A stretch of DNA of 64,000 nucleotides from Gammaproteobacteria bacterium (lineage in GTDB: Bacteria > Pseudomonadota > Gammaproteobacteria > Enterobacterales > Alteromonadaceae), in the NCBI GenBank assembly GCA_023380515.1, contig JAMCRH010000170.1, positions 14,825-78,824 on the forward strand. Reading direction: 5' to 3'. The notes below the pieces were generated by a model. It saw only the letters and a program-made list of their open reading frames with translations. It made no database searches and was not told where the DNA came from. Of this stretch, positions 19,898-29,549 are shown one piece after another. Positions within the stretch are counted from its first letter, which is position 1, and each line of letters opens with the position of its first letter. The position numbers were made by a program, and so were the translations under genes.

Positions 19898-21877
19898 TTA
19901 ATCTACTTTTTCACCAATATGCTCAGCGAGAAAATCGAGCATTCGTTGCCAACGTTCAACATTGTTCTCTGGTTTATAGAAACCGTGCCCTTCCGTTTCC
20001 TTGATGAGCTCCGAATAGGGTAGCTCATGCCGTTCAAGCTCTGCCTTGAAATGGTGTAGGTGTTCAATTGGCGCCCGCATATCACGGCCACCGTGCACTA
20101 GCATCACTGGTCGTGTTAATCGTTGCGCCTGATGTTTGGGTGATTGAGCGCGCAATGCGGCAGTGTCCGTCCCTAACACGCGACGCAGATAAGCCATACC
20201 AAAATCACTTTGTGGTAAATCGCCACTAGTAAACATGAGTTCTAAATCGTAGAACCCAGAAAATCCGATGGCACATTGATATAACTCGGGATACTCGATG
20301 GCCGACATAACAGCCGCGTAACCACCAAATGACGCTCCGGAAATACACACACGATCCGGATCGATCAGTTTTTCGTTGGCGAGATGTGTCACACCATCGG
20401 CAATATCTGCAATAATCCGGCGTCCCCATTGCTGCAGACCCGCTCGCTCGAAGGCTAGTCCGAAGCCACTCGAACCGCGAAAGTTGGGTTGCAGCACTGC
20501 GTAACCATGGTCTGCGAGAAGTTTCGCTTCCAGATTAATAATACCCATTGAATCACGCATTCCGAGCGGTCCACCATGGGGGATCACCACTAACGGGATG
20601 TCGCCCGACTTAACATTATTCGGTAGTGTCAGAAGCGCCAGAATGTCGGTACCATCTCGCGCTGTATAGCGAATTGTTTTGGTATGTGGCAGTTCCACAC
20701 CTTGTAGCCAAGGTCGGCTTTGCGCCAGTAGTTCGAGTTCGTTTGATTCCCGATTGAATAAGTAGAACTGACGGGATTCATTCGCCGATTGCACCGTCAG
20801 AATTTGCAACTGATTATCGGCCGTCGCTGAATGGATATGGGCCTGCTGCTTGGGGAACGTCGCAAAGACTCGTAAAAGGCTTTCCGCTTCACCCTCTTGA
20901 GTGCCGTCAGCAAAAAATACATGTTCTATTTCTTCTAGCTCAAAACTTGCGCCAATAACTTCGCTTGGACGTCCCTGGCGAAAACTAAACAGCGGCTCCA
21001 CATCAACTTGTGGGTGTGCGAGCATTAAAGTTTCTTCATTCGTCTCAAAATTATATCGTGCAATACTAAAGGTATCTGTAGTGTTGGCCGAGAGCCCGAC
21101 GACTTCGTTACCGTCATGAGTAAATGCAAGCGGAATAAAACCGCCCTCCAGCTCGTCAACTTCGCTAATTTTCACCCAAGGTGCGCGAGCATTAGCACGG
21201 TACAGCATGACCACAAGATTAGGGTTCTCAGTTGAAACACCCCGTGCAAGCCGCACTGTCCCAGTTTGGTCGGTTAATAGTTGAACTTGCGACCCACGAT
21301 AGCTGCGTACCGGAATCCGCCCCTCGCTACGTTTGCGACCGCTATCGACTCGCATCCGATATAAATCAAGGAAGGGTTGGGTTTCACGCATACTAAACTG
21401 AGAAATAAGGACTTCACCATTATGGTTCGGCAAGATATCAACGAGCTCAGCAAACACAAAGTTGCCATCACGTGAGCGAGGTCCAGTCAGGATGACACGT
21501 CGAGAACCATCCGCATCCATCGCGATCAATTCACCGGTTGCAATGGGTTGCTCAAGTGCGCCAATTTCTCGCGCGGTGGTCATTAATAGACGATTACTCG
21601 TAACCCAGTGAAAGGCACTGACCGACTCATTACCACGTAATTGCGTAACCGAAAGCACCGCACGCGACTGCACATCGAGCACGGTAAGTCGTATCACTCC
21701 TTCGTCATCTCGGCTCGTAGCCGCGAGGTAATCACCTTGGGGAGAGATCTTAATGTCAATGAATTGTACCGGCCGAGCGTAATCAGCTAAGCTCAATCCA
21801 CTGTTTGTATTGGCGTATCCCACCACGCTAAAAAACCCGAGCAGCAATACTCCGACTTTTAGCATCAGTCCTTTCAT
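19898..21877 (-). CDS. Secreted S9 family (acylaminoacyl-peptidase/POP-like) serine peptidase
   Basis: A 659-residue protein with a signal peptide (about 1-22, ending VVGYA), a beta-propeller-like N-terminal region (40-390), and a C-terminal alpha/beta-hydrolase domain. The catalytic triad is visible: Ser in GASFGGYA, Asp in HGGRDMRAP, His in EGHGFYKPEN. The oxyanion segment is HGGPLGMRDS. Such enzymes cleave short peptides, here in the periplasm. It is one of three S9 peptidases in the window. No symbol can be given. Confidence 0.9.
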   Translation of the reverse strand: MKGLMLKVGVLLLGFFSVVGYANTNSGLSLADYARPVQFIDIKISPQGDYLAATSRDDEGVIRLTVLDVQSRAVLSVTQLRGNESVSAFHWVTSNRLLMTTAREIGALEQPIATGELIAMDADGSRRVILTGPRSRDGNFVFAELVDILPNHNGEVLISQFSMRETQPFLDLYRMRVDSGRKRSEGRIPVRSYRGSQVQLLTDQTGTVRLARGVSTENPNLVVMLYRANARAPWVKISEVDELEGGFIPLAFTHDGNEVVGLSANTTDTFSIARYNFETNEETLMLAHPQVDVEPLFSFRQGRPSEVIGASFELEEIEHVFFADGTQEGEAESLLRVFATFPKQQAHIHSATADNQLQILTVQSANESRQFYLFNRESNELELLAQSRPWLQGVELPHTKTIRYTARDGTDILALLTLPNNVKSGDIPLVVIPHGGPLGMRDSMGIINLEAKLLADHGYAVLQPNFRGSSGFGLAFERAGLQQWGRRIIADIADGVTHLANEKLIDPDRVCISGASFGGYAAVMSAIEYPELYQCAIGFSGFYDLELMFTSGDLPQSDFGMAYLRRVLGTDTAALRAQSPKHQAQRLTRPVMLVHGGRDMRAPIEHLHHFKAELERHELPYSELIKETEGHGFYKPENNVERWQRMLDFLAEHIGEKVD

Positions 21878-21974
21878 GTCGTTAAATTACCTTGTCGTCC
21901 GCGCTAAACAACAAATGGCTAAAACCACCATTTCAGCACTCATCGTCCATGACGATCATTGAATTTAATTCGTC

Positions 21975-23009
21975 TTAGTCCCCTATTATCCCACGAATAA
22001 ACTCTTCGACAATCAAATCAATGTAAGCAGATGTTACATTCAAATGAGTCACTAGACGCATGCGCGCTGCACTTGAAAGCATGATCCCTTTCTGACGACA
22101 GTGTGCAGCGGTTTTTTGTGCTAATACCGGATCCGTAAATTGCACGTACACCATATTAGTAACTGCGGGCTCTACTTGTACCTGCTCAATGCCATGCGCG
22201 ACTAGTTGTGCCTTCAGTTTAGTTGCTAACAACACGGCATTGTCATGATCAACTTGTAAACGCTGAATATGATGGTCTATCGCATAATCTATCGCTGCCG
22301 CAACAAATCCCGCCTGACGCATTCCACCACCTAGCATCTTGCGCCAACGGCGTGCTTTTGCAATCGTCTCACGGTCGGCCGCTAATACGGAACCAATGGG
22401 TGCGCCTAGCCCTTTCGAAAAACACACCGAAACGCTATCAAACCCATCTGTGAGTGTCTCTAAACTGGCACCGCTGGCAATATGCGCATTAAACAGGCGC
22501 GCTCCATCAAGGTGTAATTTCAACCCGTGATGCTGAGTAAAGTCGCGCGCAGCATCTAAGAACTTCGTCGGCATCACCTTCCCCGTATGCGTGTTTTCGA
22601 GGGCAAGTAGTCGTGTAACTGGAAAATGCGGGTCATTGGGTTTCACTTTCTTTGCCAGAACCTCGAGGTCGAGTGTTCCATCAGCCTGCACAGCAACGGT
22701 TTGCGGGACAATCCCCCCAAGCACTGCGGCGCCACCAGCTTCGTAGCGATAGGTATGGTATTCCTCACCGACCAAATACTCTTCACCGCGTTGACACTGA
22801 CTGAGTAGTGCGAGCAGATTACTTTGGGTGCCACTGGTGCATAGCAACGCAGACTCTTTATTCAGCATGCGCGCTACACGAGCTTCCAATGCGTTGACCG
22901 TTTCATCTTCACCGTACACATCATCACCAACGTTGGCATTTGCCATATACTCGCGCATTGCTGCACTTGGTAACGTGACTGTATCACTGCGTAAATCAAT
23001 TGTTTTCAT
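21975..23009 (-). CDS. ltaE: Low-specificity L-threonine aldolase
   Basis: A PLP fold type I enzyme cleaving L-threonine or allo-threonine to glycine and acetaldehyde. The N-terminus MKTIDLRSDTVTLPSAAMREYM, the GDDVYGEDETVNALE stretch, the LHLDGARLFNA aspartate and the PLP lysine in CFSKGLGAPIGS (about residue 200) are hallmarks. Length 344 aa compares with 333 in E. coli LtaE. It is downstream of the M13 peptidase but separated by a terminator, so it is probably transcribed independently. Confidence 0.95.
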   Translation of the reverse strand: MKTIDLRSDTVTLPSAAMREYMANANVGDDVYGEDETVNALEARVARMLNKESALLCTSGTQSNLLALLSQCQRGEEYLVGEEYHTYRYEAGGAAVLGGIVPQTVAVQADGTLDLEVLAKKVKPNDPHFPVTRLLALENTHTGKVMPTKFLDAARDFTQHHGLKLHLDGARLFNAHIASGASLETLTDGFDSVSVCFSKGLGAPIGSVLAADRETIAKARRWRKMLGGGMRQAGFVAAAIDYAIDHHIQRLQVDHDNAVLLATKLKAQLVAHGIEQVQVEPAVTNMVYVQFTDPVLAQKTAAHCRQKGIMLSSAARMRLVTHLNVTSAYIDLIVEEFIRGIIGD

Positions 23010-23023
23010 AGGCTTCTCGTTAG

Positions 23024-23050
23024 CAAAAAGGCAGCGCGAACGCTGCCTTT
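23024..23050 (-). terminator. Terminator of the M13 peptidase gene
   Basis: On the minus strand GGCAGCG and CGCTGCC form a 7-bp stem with a four-base loop, followed by TTTTT. It lies 20 bases beyond the M13 stop and just upstream of ltaE. Confidence 0.8.
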
Positions 23051-23069
23051 ATCATTCTGATGCGTACTA

Positions 23070-25160
23070 TTACCAAATTTTAATCCGCACGTCTTCATCC
23101 CGATACATCGGATCACCCGGTTGCACGTCAAACGCTTGGTAAAACTCAGGCATGTTCGATAATGGCCCTAACACCCGATACTTCCCGGGAGAGTGCGGAC
23201 CTACCACAACTTGTCGACGCAAAGCTTCATCCCGGAATTTAATCCGCCAAATCTGGCCCCAGCCGATAAAGAATCGTTGTTCAGGGGTGAAACCGTCAAT
23301 GGTTTCACCGCCACTATCACCAAGAGAATTTAAATACCCGCGCAATGCCACATTCAAGCCGCCCAAGTCAGCAATATTCTCACCTAAGCTGAGTGCGCCC
23401 TGTAGATACAAATCATCAATTGGGTTAAAGGCACTAAACTGGTCGATCATTAAGGCAGCACGCTCACGGAATTGCGTCTCATCGTCTGGGCTCCACCAAT
23501 CGCGTAAGTTACCTTCGCCATCCGAACGCCGCCCTTGGTCGTCAAAACCATGGGTGATTTCGTGGCCAATCACGGCACCAATTGCGCCATAGTTAATTGC
23601 ATCGTCGGCTGCGACATTAAAAAATGGTGGTTGTAGAATTGCCGCTGGGAAAACGATTTCGTTCATCGTTGAACGGTAATAGGCGTTGACCGTTTGTGGC
23701 GTCATTCCCCAGTCATACGGGTCGACTTCCTGGCCGAGTCGGCTAATCATGCGGTCATACTCGCACTCAGCTGAGCGGCGCAAGTTACCAAAAAGGTCGT
23801 CTGCGGCAATCGTCAAGCAATCATAATCGCGCCATTTTTCTGGAAAACCAATTTTTGTAGTAAACGTCGCTAACTTAGCATGCGCTTCCAGTTTTGTTTC
23901 GTCGGTCATCCACTCTAAGTCGTCAATTGCTTCTGCGAAGGCAGCAAGAATGTTATCGACCATGACTGCCATGCGTTCCTGTGCTTCTGGTTGGAAATGT
24001 CGATTGACATACTCTTGCCCCACCATAAAGCCAAGCGTACTTTCTACTGTGCTTACAGCGCGACGTTCCCGAGAGCGTTCTTCCTCCAGCCCCTGTAAAA
24101 CTCGCCCATAAAAATCAAAACTTAACGCAGCAAAGTCACGACTCAGAATATTGGCGCTGTTACGCAAAACATGGAATTGCAGGTACGCTTGCCAGTCCGC
24201 CATTGAGAACTGCTGATATAAATCGGCAAATGCAGTGAGATAATCCGGCTGCCGCACAACAACTTCATTAATATCCAAACCGGCTGCTGCAAACATCGTC
24301 GCCCAATCAAAACCCGGCGCCTCTTCGGCTAATTCAGTTAAGGTCATTTTGTTATACGACGCCAGCCGGTCTCGGTTCTGAATACGAGTCCAGTGATGGC
24401 GTGCTAAAGCAGTCTCAATGTTAATGATCGACGTTGCCTTTGCCTCGGCGTCGTCCCAGCCCGCCAATTGCCATAACTCTTCAATGAAGCTTTGATACGC
24501 TGCACGCAGTTCTTGATTGCGGGCATCGCTTGCCAAGTAATACTCGCGATCAGGTAAACCTAAACCTGACTGACTAATGGCCGTTATATGTTGGTCAGAC
24601 TGCATTTGATCTTGGCCGACGCTCACATTAAACGGTGTACCAGCGCGATAACGTTGTTGTTGCCCCCAATAGGTTGCAAGATCAGCATGTGACTCCAGCG
24701 CTTGAATCCGAGCGAAGTCTTCAGCGAGTGGGTTGATGCCGCGTGCCTCGATCGTGTCTTCATCCATAAACGAACGATAGAGATCGCGAATCTTCTGCAC
24801 GTCTGAACCTTGCTCGGCCGTCGTCGAGGCAAACTCCTGAACAATTTCGAGGACATGCGCTTCAGCTTGTTCACGAAGCTCATCAAAACTGCCCCAGCGC
24901 GCCCGATCAGCTGGGATTTGGGTATTCTCTAACCAACCACCGTTGACATAACGAAAGAAATTCTCCCGAGGGCTTACACTTGTATCCATGTTGTTTATCT
25001 CAACCCCTGAGCGCAGCGCTTGCTGCTCTGCGGTACTGCTCATTTGCGCAGCAGTGTGTTGGGTTGCTGACGAGCCATTCGTCGGAGTCTCCCCGTCAGT
25101 GCAGCCGGTTACACCAAGCGCTAGCGCAACACTTGCTGCAATCATGGTTACTTTATTCAT
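23070..25160 (-). CDS. pepO: M13 (neprilysin/PepO) family zinc metallopeptidase, lipoprotein
   Basis: A 696-residue endopeptidase. The zinc site HEITH in VIGHEITHGFDDQGR and the third ligand in GENIADLGGL are intact, as are the substrate-binding NAYYRS region and the C-terminal M13 block (RFFIGWGQIWRIKFR, near 625-640). A signal sequence of about 19 residues ends in a lipobox VTGC followed by Thr, predicting outer-membrane sorting under the +2 rule. Mature residues 20-55 are a Ser/Thr/Gln-rich linker. It probably degrades oligopeptides at the cell envelope. The symbol is by family resemblance. Confidence 0.93.
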   Translation of the reverse strand: MNKVTMIAASVALALGVTGCTDGETPTNGSSATQHTAAQMSSTAEQQALRSGVEINNMDTSVSPRENFFRYVNGGWLENTQIPADRARWGSFDELREQAEAHVLEIVQEFASTTAEQGSDVQKIRDLYRSFMDEDTIEARGINPLAEDFARIQALESHADLATYWGQQQRYRAGTPFNVSVGQDQMQSDQHITAISQSGLGLPDREYYLASDARNQELRAAYQSFIEELWQLAGWDDAEAKATSIINIETALARHHWTRIQNRDRLASYNKMTLTELAEEAPGFDWATMFAAAGLDINEVVVRQPDYLTAFADLYQQFSMADWQAYLQFHVLRNSANILSRDFAALSFDFYGRVLQGLEEERSRERRAVSTVESTLGFMVGQEYVNRHFQPEAQERMAVMVDNILAAFAEAIDDLEWMTDETKLEAHAKLATFTTKIGFPEKWRDYDCLTIAADDLFGNLRRSAECEYDRMISRLGQEVDPYDWGMTPQTVNAYYRSTMNEIVFPAAILQPPFFNVAADDAINYGAIGAVIGHEITHGFDDQGRRSDGEGNLRDWWSPDDETQFRERAALMIDQFSAFNPIDDLYLQGALSLGENIADLGGLNVALRGYLNSLGDSGGETIDGFTPEQRFFIGWGQIWRIKFRDEALRRQVVVGPHSPGKYRVLGPLSNMPEFYQAFDVQPGDPMYRDEDVRIKIW

Positions 25161-25331
25161 GAACGTTCTCTTCCTGTTGATTATTTATTCAATTTCAAAT
25201 ATCTGAAATCTTTGCTAACAGCAGTCTCAGCGAAGTCGAAACAAACTGTCGAGTCTTTGGCGGTCAACGGGTACGGATATGCGACTAATGCAGCACCTTT
25301 GTTCATTGTCCGAGCAATGAACATTAATACC

Positions 25332-25391
25332 GCGGTAACTATGGCGGTAACTATGGCGATAACTAGGGCGATAACTAGGGCGATAACTAGG
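25332..25391. repeat. 12-bp tandem repeat, five units
   Basis: Five consecutive 12-base units: GCGGTAACTATG twice, then GCGATAACTAGG three times. Units within each group are identical and the groups differ at three positions. The array includes the stop codon of the small lipoprotein gene ending at 25387 and extends into the intergenic region upstream of the M13 peptidase gene. The rest of the 226-base gap shows nothing else I can name. Confidence 0.95.
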
Positions 25392-25764
25392 GCCGCGAAT
25401 ACGCCGGAAACTCGTGAATTTGAATATCGTAGTCTTGTAACAAGGCTCGGGAATTAAAATACAGCGTTAGAGACAGCATCCGGGTGCTGCCATCGCTAGC
25501 ACCAGTTTGTCCGACATAGGTATAGTTGTACCAAAGTGCGTCACCGGTCTGCCCTTGGGAGGAAGGTGTCCCCCACCAGCGTTGAATGTCTTGGATTTGT
25601 GTTTGATCAATCTGCAGTACCCGTTCGACATTGTCATAGGTTATTTCTGCAAGTGGCATTACTCGCTGCGAGCTTTGGCTTTGACCTCCGGGCGTGTTGT
25701 CCGTGCTAGCACAGGCGCTCAAAAGCAGAACTGCGAAAATAGCTAGTATTGTCAGTTGTTTCAT
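25387..25764 (-). CDS. Small lipoprotein, possibly BamE/OsmE-like
   Basis: A 125-residue protein with a clear signal peptide and lipobox LLSAC (Cys at residue 18, Ala at +2, so outer membrane predicted). After a Ser/Gln linker, the segment VERVLQIDQTQIQDIQRWWGTPSSQGQTGD followed by LWYNYTYVG and LSLTLYFNSRALL resembles the helix-then-beta pattern of the BamE/OsmE (SmpA) fold. The function is unknown. The last codons and stop fall in a 12-bp repeat array. It lies upstream of the M13 peptidase on the same strand. Confidence 0.8.
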   Translation of the reverse strand: MKQLTILAIFAVLLLSACASTDNTPGGQSQSSQRVMPLAEITYDNVERVLQIDQTQIQDIQRWWGTPSSQGQTGDALWYNYTYVGQTGASDGSTRMLSLTLYFNSRALLQDYDIQIHEFPAYSRP

Positions 25765-25787
25765 CTAGAACTCCTTGCTTGCAAATG

Positions 25788-26357
25788 TTAGTCGTGCGCC
25801 AGCAAAGCTCGCAACGGGGTTTTACAATCCTGCTGGTACACTTGGTCACCTGCAGCAACTTGCCATTCTTCAAAGTGGCCCGCATTCACTTCTAAAGCCA
25901 TTCGAAATACTTGCGTCGCTGGGTAATTGCGACAACGCCCAGGAAAAATACTACGACACGGTTCCATTGTCAGAATCTCATTAATCACGCCTTCTTTATC
26001 GATGTAGGCAATATCCAATGGAATTAACGTCTTGTACATCCAGAACGCGCGTAAGCCATCGTTCGGATAGACAAATAACATACCCGCATTAGTGGGCAGC
26101 GACTTGCGCTCCATCAACCCCCGCGCTCGGGTGTCGGCATTGAGCGCTAACTCAACCGTGAGCTGCACGTTCTCGCTGCCAATCAAACACACCTGCAGTG
26201 TGTCAAGTCCTGACTCAGCCGTCGCTGTTGCCACTGAATCTGTAGCGTGCGCGGTTGTACTCAACAGCGATGATACGCAAATTACTAGACCGCAACTAAA
26301 CAGTGACAAACGAGAGTTTAGCCATTGCCGGTGCCTAATCATTGCTTGGGTATTCAT
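25788..26357 (-). CDS. DUF192 family secreted protein
   Basis: A 189-residue protein with an N-terminal signal region (hydrophobic stretch LFSCGLVICVSSLLSTTAHA) and a C-terminal DUF192 domain: LNADTRARGLMERKSLPTNAGMLFVY, then FWMYKTLIPLDIAYIDKEG and MEPC. DUF192 proteins are small beta-rich domains of unknown role, usually exported. The ATG at 26357 has a GGAGA ribosome binding site at proper spacing; another at 26342 lacks one. It overlaps the kdkA end by 23 bases, so it is translated from the same transcript. Confidence 0.88.
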   Translation of the reverse strand: MNTQAMIRHRQWLNSRLSLFSCGLVICVSSLLSTTAHATDSVATATAESGLDTLQVCLIGSENVQLTVELALNADTRARGLMERKSLPTNAGMLFVYPNDGLRAFWMYKTLIPLDIAYIDKEGVINEILTMEPCRSIFPGRCRNYPATQVFRMALEVNAGHFEEWQVAAGDQVYQQDCKTPLRALLAHD

Positions 26358-27132
26358 TTTCGTCTCCATCACCCGCAACGTATCCCTGTATCAAGTGCTG
26401 CCAATCCGCAGAGTTAAAATAGAATGGTTTCGCCTGAGCGGCGAACTTTTGTTGTTCTTTCTCCAATGAACGATGCAAGCGCTCTAAATTCTGCACTTGC
26501 CAGCGCCCAGGGGAACGAAATTCACAACGGTCAAAATCTATGACCCATACTTTGTCGCAGCGTTCAGCCCGTTGCAATAAGATATTGTGGCAATTCAAAT
26601 CACTGTGGTACACACCGGTTTGATGAAATCGAGCGATTGTGGCACCGATACGATGCCATTGTTCTGCTGGCAGAGTTTGCTCTTGTAAGCACTGGAAAAG
26701 ATCCTGACTATGCGGAATCCGCTCAATCAGAATATCAGCTTGGTAAGTCAATCCTCGCTTCTTCTGATAAGCAGCGATCGGCTTCGGCACCGGTAAACCT
26801 AAATGGTACATTCGCCACAACAATTCGAGCTCCTGAAAACTACGCGTTTTCATGACTCCCGTGTAGAAAAACAGGTCGCGTAATAATTTCCCCGGCAAAC
26901 CACCCCGATAATAATGCCGTAACACCCACTCCTGTTCACCACAACGCACGAAATAAACCGTATTGCGGCCTTTCGATTGCCCAGTAATGGCTTGTTGTTC
27001 TCGCCAGAAGTTTGCCGAGAACCATGCTCGTAATTCAGTGTGGTCACTGACATTTGCATCTGCATCAGGGGTCACCAAGAAACGCTCGCCAGCCTGCCCC
27101 CGACGTTGAATTAAATTGTTCTGGTTATTCAT
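26335..27132 (-). CDS. kdkA: KdkA, 3-deoxy-D-manno-octulosonic acid (Kdo) kinase
   Basis: Phosphorylates the single Kdo residue of lipid A-Kdo at position 4, with ATP, on the inner leaflet. A protein-kinase-like fold is seen: the WVLRHYYRGGLPGKLLRDLFFYTG block is specific to KdkA, the catalytic loop is HSDLNCHNILL (near residue 180) and the metal-binding Asp is in VIDFDRCEFR. The ATG at 27132 overlaps the waaA stop by 8 bases, a kinase-transferase pairing seen in organisms that carry mono-Kdo LPS such as Haemophilus and Vibrio. Length about 265 aa. Confidence 0.92.
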   Translation of the reverse strand: MNNQNNLIQRRGQAGERFLVTPDADANVSDHTELRAWFSANFWREQQAITGQSKGRNTVYFVRCGEQEWVLRHYYRGGLPGKLLRDLFFYTGVMKTRSFQELELLWRMYHLGLPVPKPIAAYQKKRGLTYQADILIERIPHSQDLFQCLQEQTLPAEQWHRIGATIARFHQTGVYHSDLNCHNILLQRAERCDKVWVIDFDRCEFRSPGRWQVQNLERLHRSLEKEQQKFAAQAKPFYFNSADWQHLIQGYVAGDGDENEYPSND

Positions 27133-28447
27133 CTCCGCTGCGCTCCAGAAAGTCGTCAATCAAATCAAGATAGCGATCCGTTGCACCTTCATGCTGAGCA
27201 AACAAACTTTGTGCATGTGCGGTTTTTAGCTGGGCATTTTCATCGTCCAACAGTCTCTCTAAGACAAGGTCTAACTGGTCGTCTGCCGTCACCCAATTCA
27301 CTGCTTCTAAGCTATCAAGCTGGTCATACACCTCTTGGAAATTAAATACATGGGTTCCAGAAACGATCGGCACAGCTAACGCAAGCGGCTCAAGCGGGTT
27401 ATGCCCACCGCGGGTTATCAAACTACCCCCGACAAAAGCGACATTAGCGACTCCGTACCAAAGCATTAATTCACCCATCGTGTCAGCCAGTAATACCTGA
27501 GTTGTTGGTAGAACAGGTACACCGGCACTGCGGCGAACATATTTGAACCCACGCTGTTCCACCAGCTCGGCCACCGCCTGAAACCGCTCTTGATGACGCG
27601 GAACAAGAATGAACAACGCAGTTGGATGCTGCTTTAAAACACTCGTAAAGGCTTTGAGCAATTGTACTTCCTCGCCCTCATGCGTACTGCCGGCAGTGAT
27701 AATCGGCCGTTCGCCAAACAGCGCCTTATAATCTTTAATCTCGTTTCTTAGTTTCTCCGAGCAGCTGATATCAAATTTCAGGTTACCGACGACATCGACC
27801 TTATCTGCCGGCACACCAATACGCTGAAAACGTTGTGCCGCACTCTCCGTTTGCGCACCGCAAAAATCTAGCGCTCCCCATACTTGTTTAAACAACCAAT
27901 CCAAGCGCACATAACCGCGCATCGATTGTTCTGACATCCTGCCATTAACCAATACAATAGGGGTCTTGCGACGGCGACACTGGTGCACTAAGTTTGGCCA
28001 TAACTCCGTTTCCAAGACAACAATCGAAAGGGGCTTGGCCTGGTTGAGAAAACGACTTACTGCGGTCGGCGTATCAATTGGCAAATAACAATGAAAAGCG
28101 CGTGCAGCAAACGTTTTTTCTATTAATTCGGAAGCCGTCGGGGTCATGCTTGTAATGATGACTGGTGTATGCGGGTGGCGTTGTATAAAACGTTGGATCA
28201 TTGCTCGTGCTGCCAAAAACTCACCAACTGAAACACAGTGAAAAACGACACCGCCGCAATACCTATCAGGAATCTTGTGTTTACCAAAACGCTCATCTAA
28301 ACGCGCACGGTAGGCAGGGTTGCGTCGTCCCTGTCGCCAGAAATAAAGTAGAATCAACGGAGTAAACAAGTAGAGTAAGCCGCTATACAGTGCCAAGCTC
28401 CATCGGGTAAATTGCGGCTGTGCTGTTGCGCTCGTATTTTCTGTCAT
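27125..28447 (-). CDS. waaA: WaaA (KdtA), Kdo transferase
   Basis: A GT30 glycosyltransferase adding Kdo to lipid IVA, a step essential for LPS. An N-terminal membrane anchor (about residues 13-35, LYSGLLYLFTPLILLYF), the catalytic SVGEFLAA glutamate, ITSMTPTASE, AGSTHEGEE, VPRHQERF and GGHNPLEPLALAVPI are all present. I chose ATG 28447 (MTENTSATAQ) with an AGGA site 8 bases upstream; upstream in-frame codons are not family-like. Adjacency to kdkA suggests it adds one Kdo. Divergent from ybhK. Confidence 0.94.
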   Translation of the reverse strand: MTENTSATAQPQFTRWSLALYSGLLYLFTPLILLYFWRQGRRNPAYRARLDERFGKHKIPDRYCGGVVFHCVSVGEFLAARAMIQRFIQRHPHTPVIITSMTPTASELIEKTFAARAFHCYLPIDTPTAVSRFLNQAKPLSIVVLETELWPNLVHQCRRRKTPIVLVNGRMSEQSMRGYVRLDWLFKQVWGALDFCGAQTESAAQRFQRIGVPADKVDVVGNLKFDISCSEKLRNEIKDYKALFGERPIITAGSTHEGEEVQLLKAFTSVLKQHPTALFILVPRHQERFQAVAELVEQRGFKYVRRSAGVPVLPTTQVLLADTMGELMLWYGVANVAFVGGSLITRGGHNPLEPLALAVPIVSGTHVFNFQEVYDQLDSLEAVNWVTADDQLDLVLERLLDDENAQLKTAHAQSLFAQHEGATDRYLDLIDDFLERSGDE

Positions 28448-28596
28448 GAACCCATTCCTTCGAAAAACTGCGCTTATCTTGCCAGAATTTAACAATCCAT
28501 GCGAAACCATAAACGAAAAAGTCTTGGAATTTATTTCACAGGCGCTGCGCAACAGATTATAGTTTGTGGAGTTTTCTAAGGATCGTAGACAAAAAG

Positions 28597-29547
28597 ATGG
28601 AAGTTCCAAACAAAAAGCGCCAACTTGACGTATTTAAACATCTTCGCATCACTGCCATTGGTGGTGGCCACGGGCTTGGGCGCTTGATGTCCACCCTTGC
28701 ATTTATGAAGCGTCGCTTAGTTGGTGTGGTCGCCACCACGGACAACGGCGGCTCAACCGGTAAACTGCGCGCTGCCAACCATTGCATTGCTTGGGGTGAT
28801 ATCCGTAATTGCATGTCGCAAATTGCTGACCAGCCACTGGCTGCTGAGGTTTTAAACTATCGCTTTGCAGAAGGCTCAGACCTTGACGGTCATAGCCTTG
28901 GCAACCTTTTACTGTACTGTCTTGACGAACTTTCTGCACGTCCTCTCGACGGTATCGAATTGCTCAGTCGGTTATTAAAAGTACCGAATCGCATTCTGCC
29001 CATGTCAGAAACGCCAACCGACTTAGTTGCAGAGATCAGCCCCGACTTGACCTGTTTTGGTGAGCTGTATGTCGATCGTTTAATTTCAATGCCGCAACGT
29101 ATGAGCCTTTCGCCTGCGGTACAAGCAACCCCGGAAGTCCTCATCCATATTCAACAGAGTGACTATATTATTTTAGGGCCCGGTAGTTTTCTAACGTCCG
29201 TACTACCACCTCTATTGGTCGCTGAAATAACGCAAGCAATCGCGAATTCTCCTGCAAAAGTCATTTTTATTGATAATCTCGTTGCTGAGCCAAGCCCTGC
29301 CGGTCAATTACCACTCGCCGCTCGATTGCAATGGCTCGAAAAGCAATTAGGTTACCAACTGATCGACATAGTGATTAGCCCGCAGGAAAGGAATCTTGAT
29401 TTAGGATTACCTGTAGTGAACGGCGTAACAGCAGATCCTCAACTTGCGCATCGTCATCATAGTGAGAGCTTATTGAACGCTGTTCGCCAAGCCATTGATT
29501 ATTTATCGACGCAATCCACACCCTGCCGAATTTCGGAGAGCATGTAA
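28597..29547 (+). CDS. ybhK: YbhK/YvcK family protein (CofD-like fold)
   Basis: A protein of about 316 residues related to B. subtilis YvcK, which affects cell-wall homeostasis and metabolism and binds UDP-sugars. Diagnostic motifs are IGGGHGLGRLMS, TTDNGGSTGKLR, WGDIRNC, GHSLGNLLL and ILGPGSFLTSVLPPLL. The true start is uncertain: ATG 28597 is chosen on family length, while an in-frame TTG at 28564 is possible. It is divergent from waaA, and its end carries the ribosome binding site of the M14 peptidase. Confidence 0.9.
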   Translation: MEVPNKKRQLDVFKHLRITAIGGGHGLGRLMSTLAFMKRRLVGVVATTDNGGSTGKLRAANHCIAWGDIRNCMSQIADQPLAAEVLNYRFAEGSDLDGHSLGNLLLYCLDELSARPLDGIELLSRLLKVPNRILPMSETPTDLVAEISPDLTCFGELYVDRLISMPQRMSLSPAVQATPEVLIHIQQSDYIILGPGSFLTSVLPPLLVAEITQAIANSPAKVIFIDNLVAEPSPAGQLPLAARLQWLEKQLGYQLIDIVISPQERNLDLGLPVVNGVTADPQLAHRHHSESLLNAVRQAIDYLSTQSTPCRISESM

Positions 29548-29549
29548 TT

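Noticed and set aside
25212..25457. Plus-strand reading frame of 81 codons with a repetitive AVTM/AITR segment
   Set aside because: The repetitive protein is just the 12-bp repeat read in frame; it overlaps the lipoprotein gene on the other strand and lacks a ribosome binding site or family match.
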